Source: an uncultured Candidatus Saccharibacteria bacterium (lineage in GTDB: Bacteria > Patescibacteriota > Saccharimonadia > Saccharimonadales > Saccharimonadaceae). From it: a stretch of DNA of 64,000 nucleotides. Positions 16,379-24,624 of this stretch are shown here, in pieces. The DNA lies in the NCBI GenBank assembly GCA_947303945.1, contig CAMYZS010000004.1, forward strand, positions 1 to 64,000, read 5' to 3'. The notes under the pieces are model-generated. The model saw only the letters and a program-made list of their open reading frames with translations, did not search any database and was not told the origin of the DNA. The number at the start of each line of letters is the position of its first letter. The first letter of the stretch is position 1. The position numbers were made by a program, and so were the translations under genes.

Positions 16379-17560
16379 ATGTCAGAGATAACTAAAGCCA
16401 GTCAGGAGTTGCCACGTTTTGCAGATGATCCAAATCAATACTCTGAGGCGGAGCTTTTACTAGACCCCGCAAAACGTTTCCATGTAAACCCAAAAGATTT
16501 TCCTATTTTTTCAAAACAAGCCGAATTGGGTCCGAATTGGGGCAACGCCGCTGAGACTCTCCCAATTGACGAGACCGTAGGGCGCTATGTGCAGTCGACC
16601 GCCGATTGTATTGCCGTCCTCGCTGGCGAAGACAAAGGCATCCGCCCTGAGGGTATTCCAGCGGCTGATCATATTATCTACTTAGATAAATCCGCTCGCC
16701 CAGTATGTTGGTTAAATAATGTTTTTTGGGATGCTTTTACGGAAAAACCACGCCCGCCTCATTCCTTTCTAGCCATAGATCGCTACGATTGGTTTATGCG
16801 TACTGGCACAGATATTGATAAAAGTAAATATGTTAAAGATAAAGATGGCATAACATCTCACCTGGCTACTTTTCGAGATTTCCGTACAGAGAATGTTAGC
16901 AATGAAGATATTGCGCGCATACGTGCTCTATTTATCCCCGACGGCATCGAAGAGGAGGATGCAGAAAAAATTATAGCCACACCAACTAATCTAGAAGGAA
17001 AGAATATTACCATTATTGACGAAGTATCATTAAGTGGCTCTACGTTGGAGATAGCAAAATATTTAATTTCGCGTGCGATTCCTGAAGCTGCTAGCGTCAA
17101 TGGCTACACCTACTGGAAGCCTGGCACTCAAACTAGCAAAGATGGGGATAGTCAGATGCGTGGCGCTCCAGTTTGGTATGACGAATTATCTAATCTTGGT
17201 CGTGGTATTGGAGATGTAGATGAATCATTCTACGCTGATCGCTACAAGCGGATACCAAACCCAAAAACGCGCGCACAAAAATACGGATCTATTGTGCTTG
17301 GTAAATTTATTAACTTATCGAAGGAGCCAGGCAATAAGTCTCGTCAGCTCATGAAAGAGATAATAACTATGCGCAAAGAGTGGGATGCTGGACACATCTT
17401 AATGAGCAGTCCAAGCCATTATGATGATGAAAAATGGGCGGAGCACCTAGAGGGCCAGGGCGTACAATTCGCTCCAGTAAACCCAAATAAGCGTTTGCCA
17501 AAAAACTCATATCAAGCAATTCGACGCGATATTCATAGTCGTCCGCCAGCTGAGATATAA
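16379..17560 (+). CDS. Phosphoribosyltransferase-like protein, 393 aa
   Basis: A soluble protein with a type I phosphoribosyltransferase signature near residues 210-227: NITIIDEVSLSGSTLEIA, equivalent to the PRPP-binding VxxVDDxxxTGxT loop with Glu and Ser substitutions. The about 200 residues before and 160 after are not recognised; YLDKSARPVCWLNNVFWDAF (about 101-120) resembles the 'KSARP' segments of PRT-like proteins from CPR genomes. Substrate unknown. It faces the NMN adenylyltransferase-like gene divergently, so a role in nucleotide or NAD salvage is possible but only inferred. Start: ATG at 16379. Confidence 0.6.
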   Translation: MSEITKASQELPRFADDPNQYSEAELLLDPAKRFHVNPKDFPIFSKQAELGPNWGNAAETLPIDETVGRYVQSTADCIAVLAGEDKGIRPEGIPAADHIIYLDKSARPVCWLNNVFWDAFTEKPRPPHSFLAIDRYDWFMRTGTDIDKSKYVKDKDGITSHLATFRDFRTENVSNEDIARIRALFIPDGIEEEDAEKIIATPTNLEGKNITIIDEVSLSGSTLEIAKYLISRAIPEAASVNGYTYWKPGTQTSKDGDSQMRGAPVWYDELSNLGRGIGDVDESFYADRYKRIPNPKTRAQKYGSIVLGKFINLSKEPGNKSRQLMKEIITMRKEWDAGHILMSSPSHYDDEKWAEHLEGQGVQFAPVNPNKRLPKNSYQAIRRDIHSRPPAEI

Positions 17561-17585
17561 TAATCTACTAAGAAAAAGCCGCCAA

Positions 17586-17900
17586 CTAACATACTGGCAG
17601 CTCTACGGGTGGAGTCGCGAGAAATGCTTCGATTGTGTCGAGGTGTGCGACCCCAGTTAGTGATATCTTTATTTCATAATACTCATGCTCGCGCGTGAGT
17701 ACTTCCCCGTAAATTCTCCGAATTACACCAAGGAGAGTGTTGCGGGTTATTTTGAATTTGAGACGATAGGCCTGGCCTTTCTCGTCTCCTACGACAACTT
17801 CTAGGTCGTCACCGAAACCAACCCCATCAAAGGCTGTTCGGTCACTGGACACGAAATTAAACTTAATATATTTCGCACCAGCAAACATGAAACTATCCAT
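17586..17900 (-). CDS. Hypothetical protein, 104 aa
   Basis: Small soluble, probably all-beta protein (MDSFMFAGAKYIKFNFVSSD). Unrecognised. The frame opens further upstream at 17948, but the ATG at 17900 has a strong GAGAGGGGGG ribosome site four bases before it, so that start is preferred. It is convergent with the phosphoribosyltransferase-like gene, with only 25 bp between them. Confidence 0.65.
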   Translation of the reverse strand: MDSFMFAGAKYIKFNFVSSDRTAFDGVGFGDDLEVVVGDEKGQAYRLKFKITRNTLLGVIRRIYGEVLTREHEYYEIKISLTGVAHLDTIEAFLATPPVELPVC

Positions 17901-18086
17901 CTTACCCCCCTCTCCGATTTGGAATAGGAACACTTTATATTGTATCATATTTGATTAGTTATGTCAATAGCACCAACATGAAAAATAGTTTAAAAATTCT
18001 TAGGCGCCCAACCCCCCTAAGCAACATGATGTCCAGCAAAGACTGATAAAAATAAGACTTTTTTCTTATAACAATATAAAAACCTG

Positions 18087-18092
18087 TATAAT
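18087..18092 (+). promoter_or_regulatory. Probable -10 box of the thyA-folA operon
   Basis: A perfect TATAAT preceded by TG lies 67 bp upstream of thyA. No clear -35 box is seen at 17 bp. The rest of 17949-18158 holds nothing else I recognise. Confidence 0.4.
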
Positions 18093-18158
18093 TGTTGTTA
18101 GTCGTTCTATCGACTGCAGCTTTACATCTACAATATTCTGAAAGAAGGGGGTGATTTA

Positions 18159-19007
18159 ATGAGTAAGGCTGATAGAATTTTTATTGACATGTGCCGAGAT
18201 ATACTCGACAACGGCACCGACACACGTGGCGAAAAAGTCCGCCCGCACTGGGAGGACGGAACGCCGGCCTACACGATTAAAAAGTTCGGCGTAGTCAATC
18301 GCTACGATCTTCGGGAAGAGTTCCCGGCGCTTACGCTCCGCCGCACCTTACTGAAGAGTGCAATGGATGAGATTCTGTGGATTTGGCAGAGGAAATCGAA
18401 CAACGTGCGCGACTTGCACTCCCATATCTGGGACGAATGGGCGGATGCGGATGGATCCATCGGGAAGGCCTACGGCTATCAGATGGGAATTAAGCACGCA
18501 TATAAGGAGGGCATGTTTGACCAGACAGACCGCGTGCTTTATGATCTGAAAAATAATCCTTTCAGCCGCCGGATTATTACGAGTATCTACAATCATGCGG
18601 ACTTACACGAAATGAACCTCTATCCGTGCGCTTGGTCGATGACATTTAATGTCACGCAGAGAAAGGGTGAGAATAAGCTCACGCTGAATGCAGTGCTCAC
18701 TCAGCGCTCTCAGGACGTCCTGGCAGCCAACAACTGGAATGTCTGTCAGTACGCAATTCTCGTGATGATGTTCGCGCAGAGTTGCGATATGTATCCAGGA
18801 GAGCTCGTTCATGTGATTGCGGACGCACATATCTACGACCGTCACATTCCACTGATCGAGGAGCTGATTTCTCGTCCAACCTACGACGCGCCACGCGTTA
18901 CGCTCAATCCGGAGGTCACGGATTTCTACGCCTTTACGACGGGCGATTTGATTGTCGAGAATTATCAGCATGGGCCGCAGATAAAGAACATTCCGATCGC
19001 AATTTGA
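18159..19007 (+). CDS. thyA: Thymidylate synthase
   Basis: ThyA methylates dUMP to dTMP using methylene-tetrahydrofolate and releases dihydrofolate. The 282-residue length fits. The catalytic Cys is in NLYPCAWSM, followed by the dUMP-binding QRSQDVLAANNWNVCQYA block and the HVIADAHIYDRHI motif; LKSAMDEILWIWQ matches the N-terminal folate region. The LYPCAW context instead of LPPCH fits a Clostridium-like branch. Start: ATG at 18159 with AAGAAGGGGG upstream. folA follows after 10 bp, so the dihydrofolate formed is recycled by the next gene product. The gene ends with TGA, showing that TGA is a stop here. Confidence 0.95.
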   Translation: MSKADRIFIDMCRDILDNGTDTRGEKVRPHWEDGTPAYTIKKFGVVNRYDLREEFPALTLRRTLLKSAMDEILWIWQRKSNNVRDLHSHIWDEWADADGSIGKAYGYQMGIKHAYKEGMFDQTDRVLYDLKNNPFSRRIITSIYNHADLHEMNLYPCAWSMTFNVTQRKGENKLTLNAVLTQRSQDVLAANNWNVCQYAILVMMFAQSCDMYPGELVHVIADAHIYDRHIPLIEELISRPTYDAPRVTLNPEVTDFYAFTTGDLIVENYQHGPQIKNIPIAI

Positions 19008-19017
19008 GGGGGGACAG

Positions 19018-19527
19018 ATGAACGTCGTTGTAGTTGTAGATCGAAACTGGGCAATTGGAGCAAAAGGAAAGTTGCTCTTTCATATCCCAGAGGATCTTGA
19101 GCATTTTCGCGATATTACCTATAGCCATTGCGTCGTCTATGGTAGTGAAACTCTAAAGACTTTCCCTGGAGAAAAGCCGTTACCAGGACGCAGCAACATT
19201 ATTCTTACGAGGAGCGAGATGCCCGAAATAAACGCTCTAATTGCCCATAATCTTGACGAGCTTGCTGAGATTCTATGTAAGTATCATACAGAACAAGTAT
19301 TCGTCATCGGTGGCGCTAGCGTCTATGAACAGTTACTAGCATACTGCGACACTGCCTATGTGACCAAAGTTAATGCTAGCATAGGAGGAGCTGACGCTTT
19401 CTTCCCAGACCTCGACTCAAAGGAGTCGAGCTGGAGGCTTATCAACGAAGGTGCGCCTCAGAAAAGTAGAACTGGTTATCAGTATCGTTTCTTAGTCTAT
19501 AAAAATGAAGGTATGAGAAAATACTGA
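19018..19527 (+). CDS. folA: Dihydrofolate reductase
   Basis: A 169-residue DHFR that reduces dihydrofolate with NADPH. Visible are the N-terminal VVVVDRNWAIGAKGKLLFHIPEDLEHFR (compare WAIGxxGxLPWxxPxDLxxF), the NADPH-binding GRSNIILTR and the FVIGGASVYEQLL motif. Leu-Phe replaces the usual Pro-Trp in the active-site loop. It follows thyA by 10 bp with a GAGGGGGG ribosome site, forming a two-gene operon closed by the terminator at 19535-19563. Confidence 0.93.
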   Translation: MNVVVVVDRNWAIGAKGKLLFHIPEDLEHFRDITYSHCVVYGSETLKTFPGEKPLPGRSNIILTRSEMPEINALIAHNLDELAEILCKYHTEQVFVIGGASVYEQLLAYCDTAYVTKVNASIGGADAFFPDLDSKESSWRLINEGAPQKSRTGYQYRFLVYKNEGMRKY

Positions 19528-19534
19528 TATCCAT

Positions 19535-19563
19535 AAGCCAGGCCTATACGACCTGGCTTTTTT
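19535..19563 (+). terminator. Terminator of the thyA-folA operon
   Basis: AAGCCAGG and CCTGGCTT form the stem, followed by TTTTT. Confidence 0.9.
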
Positions 19564-19678
19564 GAATACATCGGCCAACCTTATTACGCTTGGCCGACCA
19601 AATCGCCACGCACATTTATATACTTCATGTATAATTTAGTTATCTAGTCTTAGTAAATATACTGAAAGATGGCGAGAA

Positions 19679-21295
19679 ATGAGCGAAATAATTAAAGGCC
19701 GCCGTGAAGTTGCGGCTATGCAGATAGAGCAAAGTGAGCACTACCAGGCAATGAATACCCTAGTAAAGTTGGGTGTAGCTAAAAAATTAAACGATTTAGA
19801 ACTCTACCATGGACGCGCCGGAAGCGGCGATAGTGTTTGGAAAGTCGATTCGGCTTTTGATAATTCTGGCAATAATACTGGCAATCGAAATATAAATAAA
19901 CGCCCCGCCATAAATGCATCAAGCTTTGAGACAGCAGAAGCTTTTGCAAAAAGTCGCATAAATAATCAGAATAACATAGCCGAAGTACATCGCATTATTT
20001 CCACTGACCCCGATGCGGTCATTTTAGATCCAGGCGTCTGCGCTACACTTAATTCGAGTGACAAGATAACCTATAGAGCAGCACTTATGAAAACAATTAT
20101 TCTTCCGTTAGAGGGGTCTCCGTTGTCTTTTCGCGACAGAACAATACCAGTCCCTAAGCGGAAAAACTTTCTTAACAAATACGCATTAATGTTCGAGAAC
20201 AATATAGATAGTATTGCAGAAAAAACTGGCCTACGAAGGGCTTTAGTAACCCATATCGGCTCAGCAATAAATACAGAACAACTAATCGGGCTCGGCGAAA
20301 TAGGCGTGCTTTGTAATGCGTTTCGAAAAAACGAAGCAACTATCACAGTTTCAACCACTGAAGACGGAGGGCAGACGGTGCCAATTAATCTCGAATATTT
20401 AGCGAGTTGGTTTCGGAAGAATCATATCGTAGGCTACAGAATACCCACCGACTCTGCCACACTAAGAAAACGAATAGACAATTATCTCTTGTTTGATTTA
20501 GAAAAAGTTAACACCGACACAGAAGCCGAACGTAAAAGACAGATACGTAATAAACGCTTCGGTTCAATTTGCATCGGTACGACAGAAAAGATGAAGAAAG
20601 ATCACAGTAAGATAATGGAGATTCTAGCAACCAATTTGTATATTAGCCCCAAGGAGATTATCGAGCTCGCCGAACAGACGCCTGGTTTTGAGAATGTTTT
20701 CAAGGAAGACGCGGGCAATTGGGAGAAGTTTACGCTAGGCGAACATACCGAAACGGTGTTGCAGTTTTTTGATGATAATTATGCCGATTCAATCCCAGCC
20801 GCCATGTTGCCTATTATGAGAATGGCTTTGTTAACACACGATATTGGTAAATCGAGAGCCGTCAAGCTAGGTGACAAAAAAAACCAGGAGCATTACAACA
20901 TTGCGGACGCAAGGCGCTTTATGAGGATGAATGGCGTCAATAAAGATACTGCCAATTTAATAATCGCAATGATTGGCCAAGGAAAAGATTATGTCTTCAA
21001 TTATATTATGTACAAAAATCAATCTTCCGCCGAACAGTTGAATCGGTTCTGCGAGAACACCATTCAATCATATTTAGGCATCAGTCCGACCGACCGAGAA
21101 TCGGTAAAAGGATTTAGAAATATGCTCAAGATACTTCAAACATGTGACAGCGCAGCTTATACTACAATGTCAACCACGCGCAAGGCTAACGGGATTAGAT
21201 ACTGGAATAGCGGTGGGCACAAAGGAAACTTTAATGCCTCGTTCGAACCATATCATGGCTTTACGGGGCGACGGGCGAGGTTTAAAAGAACGTAG
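19679..21295 (+). CDS. HD-domain protein with unknown N-terminal region, 538 aa
   Basis: The C-terminal half (about 350-500) shows an HD phosphohydrolase pattern: GEHTETVLQFF, then MALLTHDIGKSRA with the His-Asp pair, and later metal-ligand candidates (QEHYNIADARR). HD enzymes hydrolyse phosphate esters such as nucleotides. The N-terminal region has LYHGRAGSGDSVW (about 42-54) and INASSFETAEAFAKS (about 78-92), which loosely recall the His and Ser/Thr motifs of ADP-ribosyltransferase folds; that reading is speculative. No signal peptide. Start ATG at 19679 with a weak purine-rich site; a TATAAT at 19630-19635 is a likely -10 box. It is monocistronic. Confidence 0.6.
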   Translation: MSEIIKGRREVAAMQIEQSEHYQAMNTLVKLGVAKKLNDLELYHGRAGSGDSVWKVDSAFDNSGNNTGNRNINKRPAINASSFETAEAFAKSRINNQNNIAEVHRIISTDPDAVILDPGVCATLNSSDKITYRAALMKTIILPLEGSPLSFRDRTIPVPKRKNFLNKYALMFENNIDSIAEKTGLRRALVTHIGSAINTEQLIGLGEIGVLCNAFRKNEATITVSTTEDGGQTVPINLEYLASWFRKNHIVGYRIPTDSATLRKRIDNYLLFDLEKVNTDTEAERKRQIRNKRFGSICIGTTEKMKKDHSKIMEILATNLYISPKEIIELAEQTPGFENVFKEDAGNWEKFTLGEHTETVLQFFDDNYADSIPAAMLPIMRMALLTHDIGKSRAVKLGDKKNQEHYNIADARRFMRMNGVNKDTANLIIAMIGQGKDYVFNYIMYKNQSSAEQLNRFCENTIQSYLGISPTDRESVKGFRNMLKILQTCDSAAYTTMSTTRKANGIRYWNSGGHKGNFNASFEPYHGFTGRRARFKRT

Positions 21296-21361
21296 TCTAT
21301 ACCTCCTTTTCAGGCGATTGATACTTCAATAACAAACAGTCGAGGCAAGAACAGGAAGAAG

Positions 21362-21934
21362 TTAGTCCAGATTATGTACTTTGTCGGCATATGCTTCAAA
21401 TCTATTACCCCCTGCGGTTTTCAATATCTGCTCCCTCATCTGGATAAATTCAGTATCATTCACGGCGTAACCGCCAGTTTTATATTCTTTTCCAGATTTT
21501 GTTCTGACTAAGATATACTCACTGGAGCCATCTAGAACATCCTTGTTGCTTTTATCTTCATCTGAGAAAATATTGATGTGGCTCTCGATATAATTAGACA
21601 AAGACAAATAGTCGCCTGGGTTGATTCTATAGTTCTCTATATAGCCAAAGTCATAATCGTTCGTTAATTTAACGCTTCTGTCACCATTAATACTTACAGT
21701 AATGTCGGCGCACATAGCCTCCGTGCCCATACCAGCTCCGCCGTCAGTATATTGAATTAGCTCAAAGTCACTTTGCTTATCGTGCGATTTTTGGATTAGC
21801 TTAAGAATACCGAATCCGATACCGCAGATAATTATGACACTAGCAACTATCGCTGCAATTATCCATTCTTTTTTGCCTTTATGTTTATTGGTGGTTTTTT
21901 TGTTGCTTGCTATAGTATATTCCTTTCTAAACAT
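21362..21934 (-). CDS. Hypothetical membrane-anchored protein, 190 aa
   Basis: A basic cytoplasmic N terminus (about 25 residues) is followed by one membrane span (about 24-47, IIAAIVASVIIICGIGFGILKLI) and an acidic extracytoplasmic domain of 140 residues. That domain contains TVSINGDRSVKL and GYIENYRINPGDYLSL and is probably beta-rich. Function unknown. It is on the same strand as the sortase locus and 66 bp downstream of the GH30 gene, so it may belong to that operon. No convincing ribosome site precedes the chosen ATG. Confidence 0.65.
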   Translation of the reverse strand: MFRKEYTIASNKKTTNKHKGKKEWIIAAIVASVIIICGIGFGILKLIQKSHDKQSDFELIQYTDGGAGMGTEAMCADITVSINGDRSVKLTNDYDFGYIENYRINPGDYLSLSNYIESHINIFSDEDKSNKDVLDGSSEYILVRTKSGKEYKTGGYAVNDTEFIQMREQILKTAGGNRFEAYADKVHNLD

Positions 21935-22000
21935 TCTTAATATTGAGCTTATAGGGGGTTTCGTAAAAGAAAAATAAGCATCACCGTTATTGTAGCATAC

Positions 22001-23266
22001 CTATTTGAATGATTCTTTTAATAAACTTGACTTTTTTAAACTATCATTCGAGAGAAAAGTAACTTTTTTAATTTCCGACTCGGTCAAAGAAATAGTTTTT
22101 TGTTGATGGTCAAAAATAATATCAACCTCCGCTTTTTGACCAGATGTATTCATGATAATAACCTCATAAGCAAATTGGGTTCTTCTAGCTACCGCCATTA
22201 ACTCCTCAGAATTATAATCACAACGAACAACTAAGCTACCCGCTGGAAACATTTTGACAAACTTTTTTAACGCTTCATAAATCGGGGTGAGGATAAAACC
22301 ATCCTCAGTTCCTGTTAGGATAATTGGGCTTTTGACATAATTGCCACAGTAGTTGGGGCCACCCTGCTCTGAAAGTAAGATATTCCAGTCCAACCAAGCG
22401 TTTGAGCCAGAATTGATGTCTGCAAAAAGCTCACGACAATAAAGCTTTGCAGCATATTTCCAGTCTTGCTCATCATAGGGGGACTTATAGCCACAGCACA
22501 TTTCAGAACTAATCATTAGAATATCTGGGTATTTTTGTCGAACTTGCCACATTTGGTCTGGATGCGTGCCGTCATACCAATGGAAGCAAATGCCAGCGAT
22601 TTTTTTATTTGCTTCGCATTTTTTAGTAACGAGACGCTTTGCAACGTCAGTAAGGTACTTCTTGTTATGGTCCCAGAGTAGTATTTGCACATCCATATCT
22701 CTAAGCTCAGCAGCTAGATATCTATATGCGAGTTTCTTTTGCGAGCGATAGGAATAAATACACGATTCCCAAGGTTGAATGACGCAGGGTTCATTCTGAG
22801 GAGTAATATAATTGATTATTACTCCTTCGTCAGCATAAGCCTCGAGCCATTTGTGAATGTATCTAGCATAGCGCCCGTAGTGCCAAAAGCTCAGACGTTG
22901 GCCACGAGAAGCTTTGAGGCAGCTTGGCGGCGACCAAGGGCTAGCGATAAATTGGAGTTTTTTCTTGGCAAGGATTTTTCGCAACATCGGTAAGACCCAC
23001 TTCTGATCATGATTGATAGAGAAATCACTTAGGTTGGTCTTTTTTGTATATTCATAAGGTTTTAAACAAAAATCATTACTGCCAATACTGACACGCGCCC
23101 AGCGGTAATCTAGACCATCTTTGCTATAATAAGCATTAATAAGCTCTTGCTGTTTTTTTGGAGATAATTTTGCAAAATTATAAGCGGCCGCTTCCGTAAT
23201 GGCGCCACCTATGCCCTGCCAAAAACCAATTTCAATATCTTTTCTGACGGTTATTGTTATTGCCAT
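22001..23266 (-). CDS. Glycoside hydrolase family 30-like enzyme
   Basis: A 421-residue (beta/alpha)8 glycosidase of the GH30 (glucosylceramidase/xylanase-like) group. Recognisable are GIGGAITEAAAYNFAKLS near the N terminus, SPWSPPSCLK, the acid/base Glu in YITPQNEP, GICFHWYDG, and the probable nucleophile Glu in LMISSEMCCGY, followed by a small C-terminal beta domain. It cleaves beta-linked sugars; the substrate is not clear. There is no signal peptide, which is odd for a family usually secreted, so the enzyme appears cytoplasmic. A TATAAT (23277-23282) lies ten bases before the ATG, so the mRNA would have almost no leader. It follows the sortase gene by 66 bp. Confidence 0.8.
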   Translation of the reverse strand: MAITITVRKDIEIGFWQGIGGAITEAAAYNFAKLSPKKQQELINAYYSKDGLDYRWARVSIGSNDFCLKPYEYTKKTNLSDFSINHDQKWVLPMLRKILAKKKLQFIASPWSPPSCLKASRGQRLSFWHYGRYARYIHKWLEAYADEGVIINYITPQNEPCVIQPWESCIYSYRSQKKLAYRYLAAELRDMDVQILLWDHNKKYLTDVAKRLVTKKCEANKKIAGICFHWYDGTHPDQMWQVRQKYPDILMISSEMCCGYKSPYDEQDWKYAAKLYCRELFADINSGSNAWLDWNILLSEQGGPNYCGNYVKSPIILTGTEDGFILTPIYEALKKFVKMFPAGSLVVRCDYNSEELMAVARRTQFAYEVIIMNTSGQKAEVDIIFDHQQKTISLTESEIKKVTFLSNDSLKKSSLLKESFK

Positions 23267-23332
23267 AGATACTTAAATTATAACTAAATACTAGGACAAC
23301 AAAAAATCCCCCTATTTTGCCAATTATTTTAA

Positions 23333-24079
23333 CTAATCGCGCGGGACCATTTTAGCAAGGAGTACATTGCGATAATGCTTAGAGTCTTTATCGCAGGTTG
23401 AGAGGACGATGATTTTGTCGTCGTCTTCGTATTTAACTTTGCGCGATTGTTTCGCAAACGAATGCACCTCATGAATCACCGTACCGTTACGATTATTGCG
23501 ATTATTATCATGGTTATAAATAGTAGTGCGATCAACGTCTACGATTGAGAAATCGGATATTTCTAAGTCATAGATGCCGTCCTCAGTATAGAGGACGCCG
23601 CTCTTATGCTTGTCGAAATACTCCTCTTGCTCGAAGAGCGAAATACCACCAAACATACGCTGCCCATCCATGCGGTGTCCATAAACCATCGAGAAGTCAT
23701 CTTTAAAGCCATCATTGCGATAGTCTAAAAAGATACTTCCAGCCGTGGCAAACTCGCCGCGGTAATTCCTCGTTAAATACTTAGTATTATTATTTGCCTG
23801 AACCACTGGATAATTGATATTCGTATTATTGATCTTAATCCAGGCAATAATATCAGGGTTAATCTTTTTTAATTCAGCAAGATCAATATCTACATCCGCG
23901 TCAGGCGATAAGCTTGCAATTTCCTCGTCCATCTTGGCACTAATATTGACTGCATGAATATCTAATAGAGCATAGAAGCCAATTAGAAAAATAAGTAAGA
24001 AAATTGCGGTTGATAATAAATCTACTATTCGTTCGATGTATGATCGAACATTTTCTGCAATACTTTTATTTTTCTTCAT
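23333..24079 (-). CDS. Class B-type sortase
   Basis: A 248-residue membrane-anchored transpeptidase that cuts sorting signals and joins the protein to an amino group on another pilin subunit or cell wall. One N-terminal span (about 21-40) is followed by the catalytic domain with the class B pattern WIKINNTNINYPVVQ, GSIFLDYRN, His135 (VYGHRMDG), Cys229 (LSTCD) and Arg237 (YRNVLLAK). It starts two bases after the stop of the signal-peptidase-like gene, indicating translational coupling. With the pilin and the Lys-less signal peptidase homologue it matches the content of class B sortase pilus loci of streptococci (FCT type). Substrates are probably the local proteins ending in P-x-TG-like motifs. 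Confidence 0.9.
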   Translation of the reverse strand: MKKNKSIAENVRSYIERIVDLLSTAIFLLIFLIGFYALLDIHAVNISAKMDEEIASLSPDADVDIDLAELKKINPDIIAWIKINNTNINYPVVQANNNTKYLTRNYRGEFATAGSIFLDYRNDGFKDDFSMVYGHRMDGQRMFGGISLFEQEEYFDKHKSGVLYTEDGIYDLEISDFSIVDVDRTTIYNHDNNRNNRNGTVIHEVHSFAKQSRKVKYEDDDKIIVLSTCDKDSKHYRNVLLAKMVPRD

Positions 24080-24081
24080 GG

Positions 24082-24597
24082 CTAAATTGACCTTGTGCGG
24101 AAAATGCTCACGATTTTCCCCTTTATGTTTGTTTCAAAAATCGAACCAAAACTGCGCGAGTCGTCCATTGCTTCGAGATTCTCATTAATCAGGAAGTAAC
24201 TCCCAGTTGGGACACGGAACGGAAAAGTGATAGAAGGTGTCTCTCCTTGATCCAAGTTATAAACAGGGCTATCGTAGACCCGCGTGCCATTGACATATAG
24301 GCAACCTTTTTCGTCTATGGTGATCAAATCACCTGGAGAGGCAAGTATCGACGATACGTGCGTTTCGTTGTCGCGCTCAAACAACACGACATCGTCTGGA
24401 TAATATGTCTTATCCGTACGGGAGAATAGGACGAGATCGCCGTCCTCTACGCGATTCGACATAGATACACCTTCTACCCGCTGAAAACCAATTAATACAC
24501 CGAACAGCAACCAAAGCACGAAGGCTAATATCGCTATCTTTATAACCAGACGAATCCAGCTTTGATGCTTCTTAATTAGGGTTTTCATTCCGTTCAT
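24082..24597 (-). CDS. Signal peptidase I homologue lacking the catalytic Lys (SipA-like)
   Basis: A 171-residue S26-family protein with one N-terminal span (about 16-36). Box B is present with the Ser nucleophile at 45 (VEGVSMSNRVEDGDLVLF) and box E is present (DDSRSFGSI). In box D, where active enzymes read VKRVIGLPGD, this protein reads VSSILASPGD: the general-base Lys is Ser82. It lies between the pilin (27 bp upstream) and the sortase (2 bp downstream). In Streptococcus pyogenes the signal-peptidase-like SipA/LepA of the pilus locus also lacks a normal dyad and is needed for pilus assembly; a similar non-proteolytic role is inferred. An ER-type Ser-His dyad using His80 cannot be excluded. 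Confidence 0.8.
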   Translation of the reverse strand: MNGMKTLIKKHQSWIRLVIKIAILAFVLWLLFGVLIGFQRVEGVSMSNRVEDGDLVLFSRTDKTYYPDDVVLFERDNETHVSSILASPGDLITIDEKGCLYVNGTRVYDSPVYNLDQGETPSITFPFRVPTGSYFLINENLEAMDDSRSFGSIFETNIKGKIVSIFRTRSI

Positions 24598-24624
24598 GAT
24601 AAATATGTTCGATATTTAAGCTTA

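Noticed and set aside
18159-19007. Recoded TGA (Gly) as in Gracilibacteria/SR1
   Set aside because: thyA and other genes end at TGA at the expected family length, and no gene needs TGA read-through.
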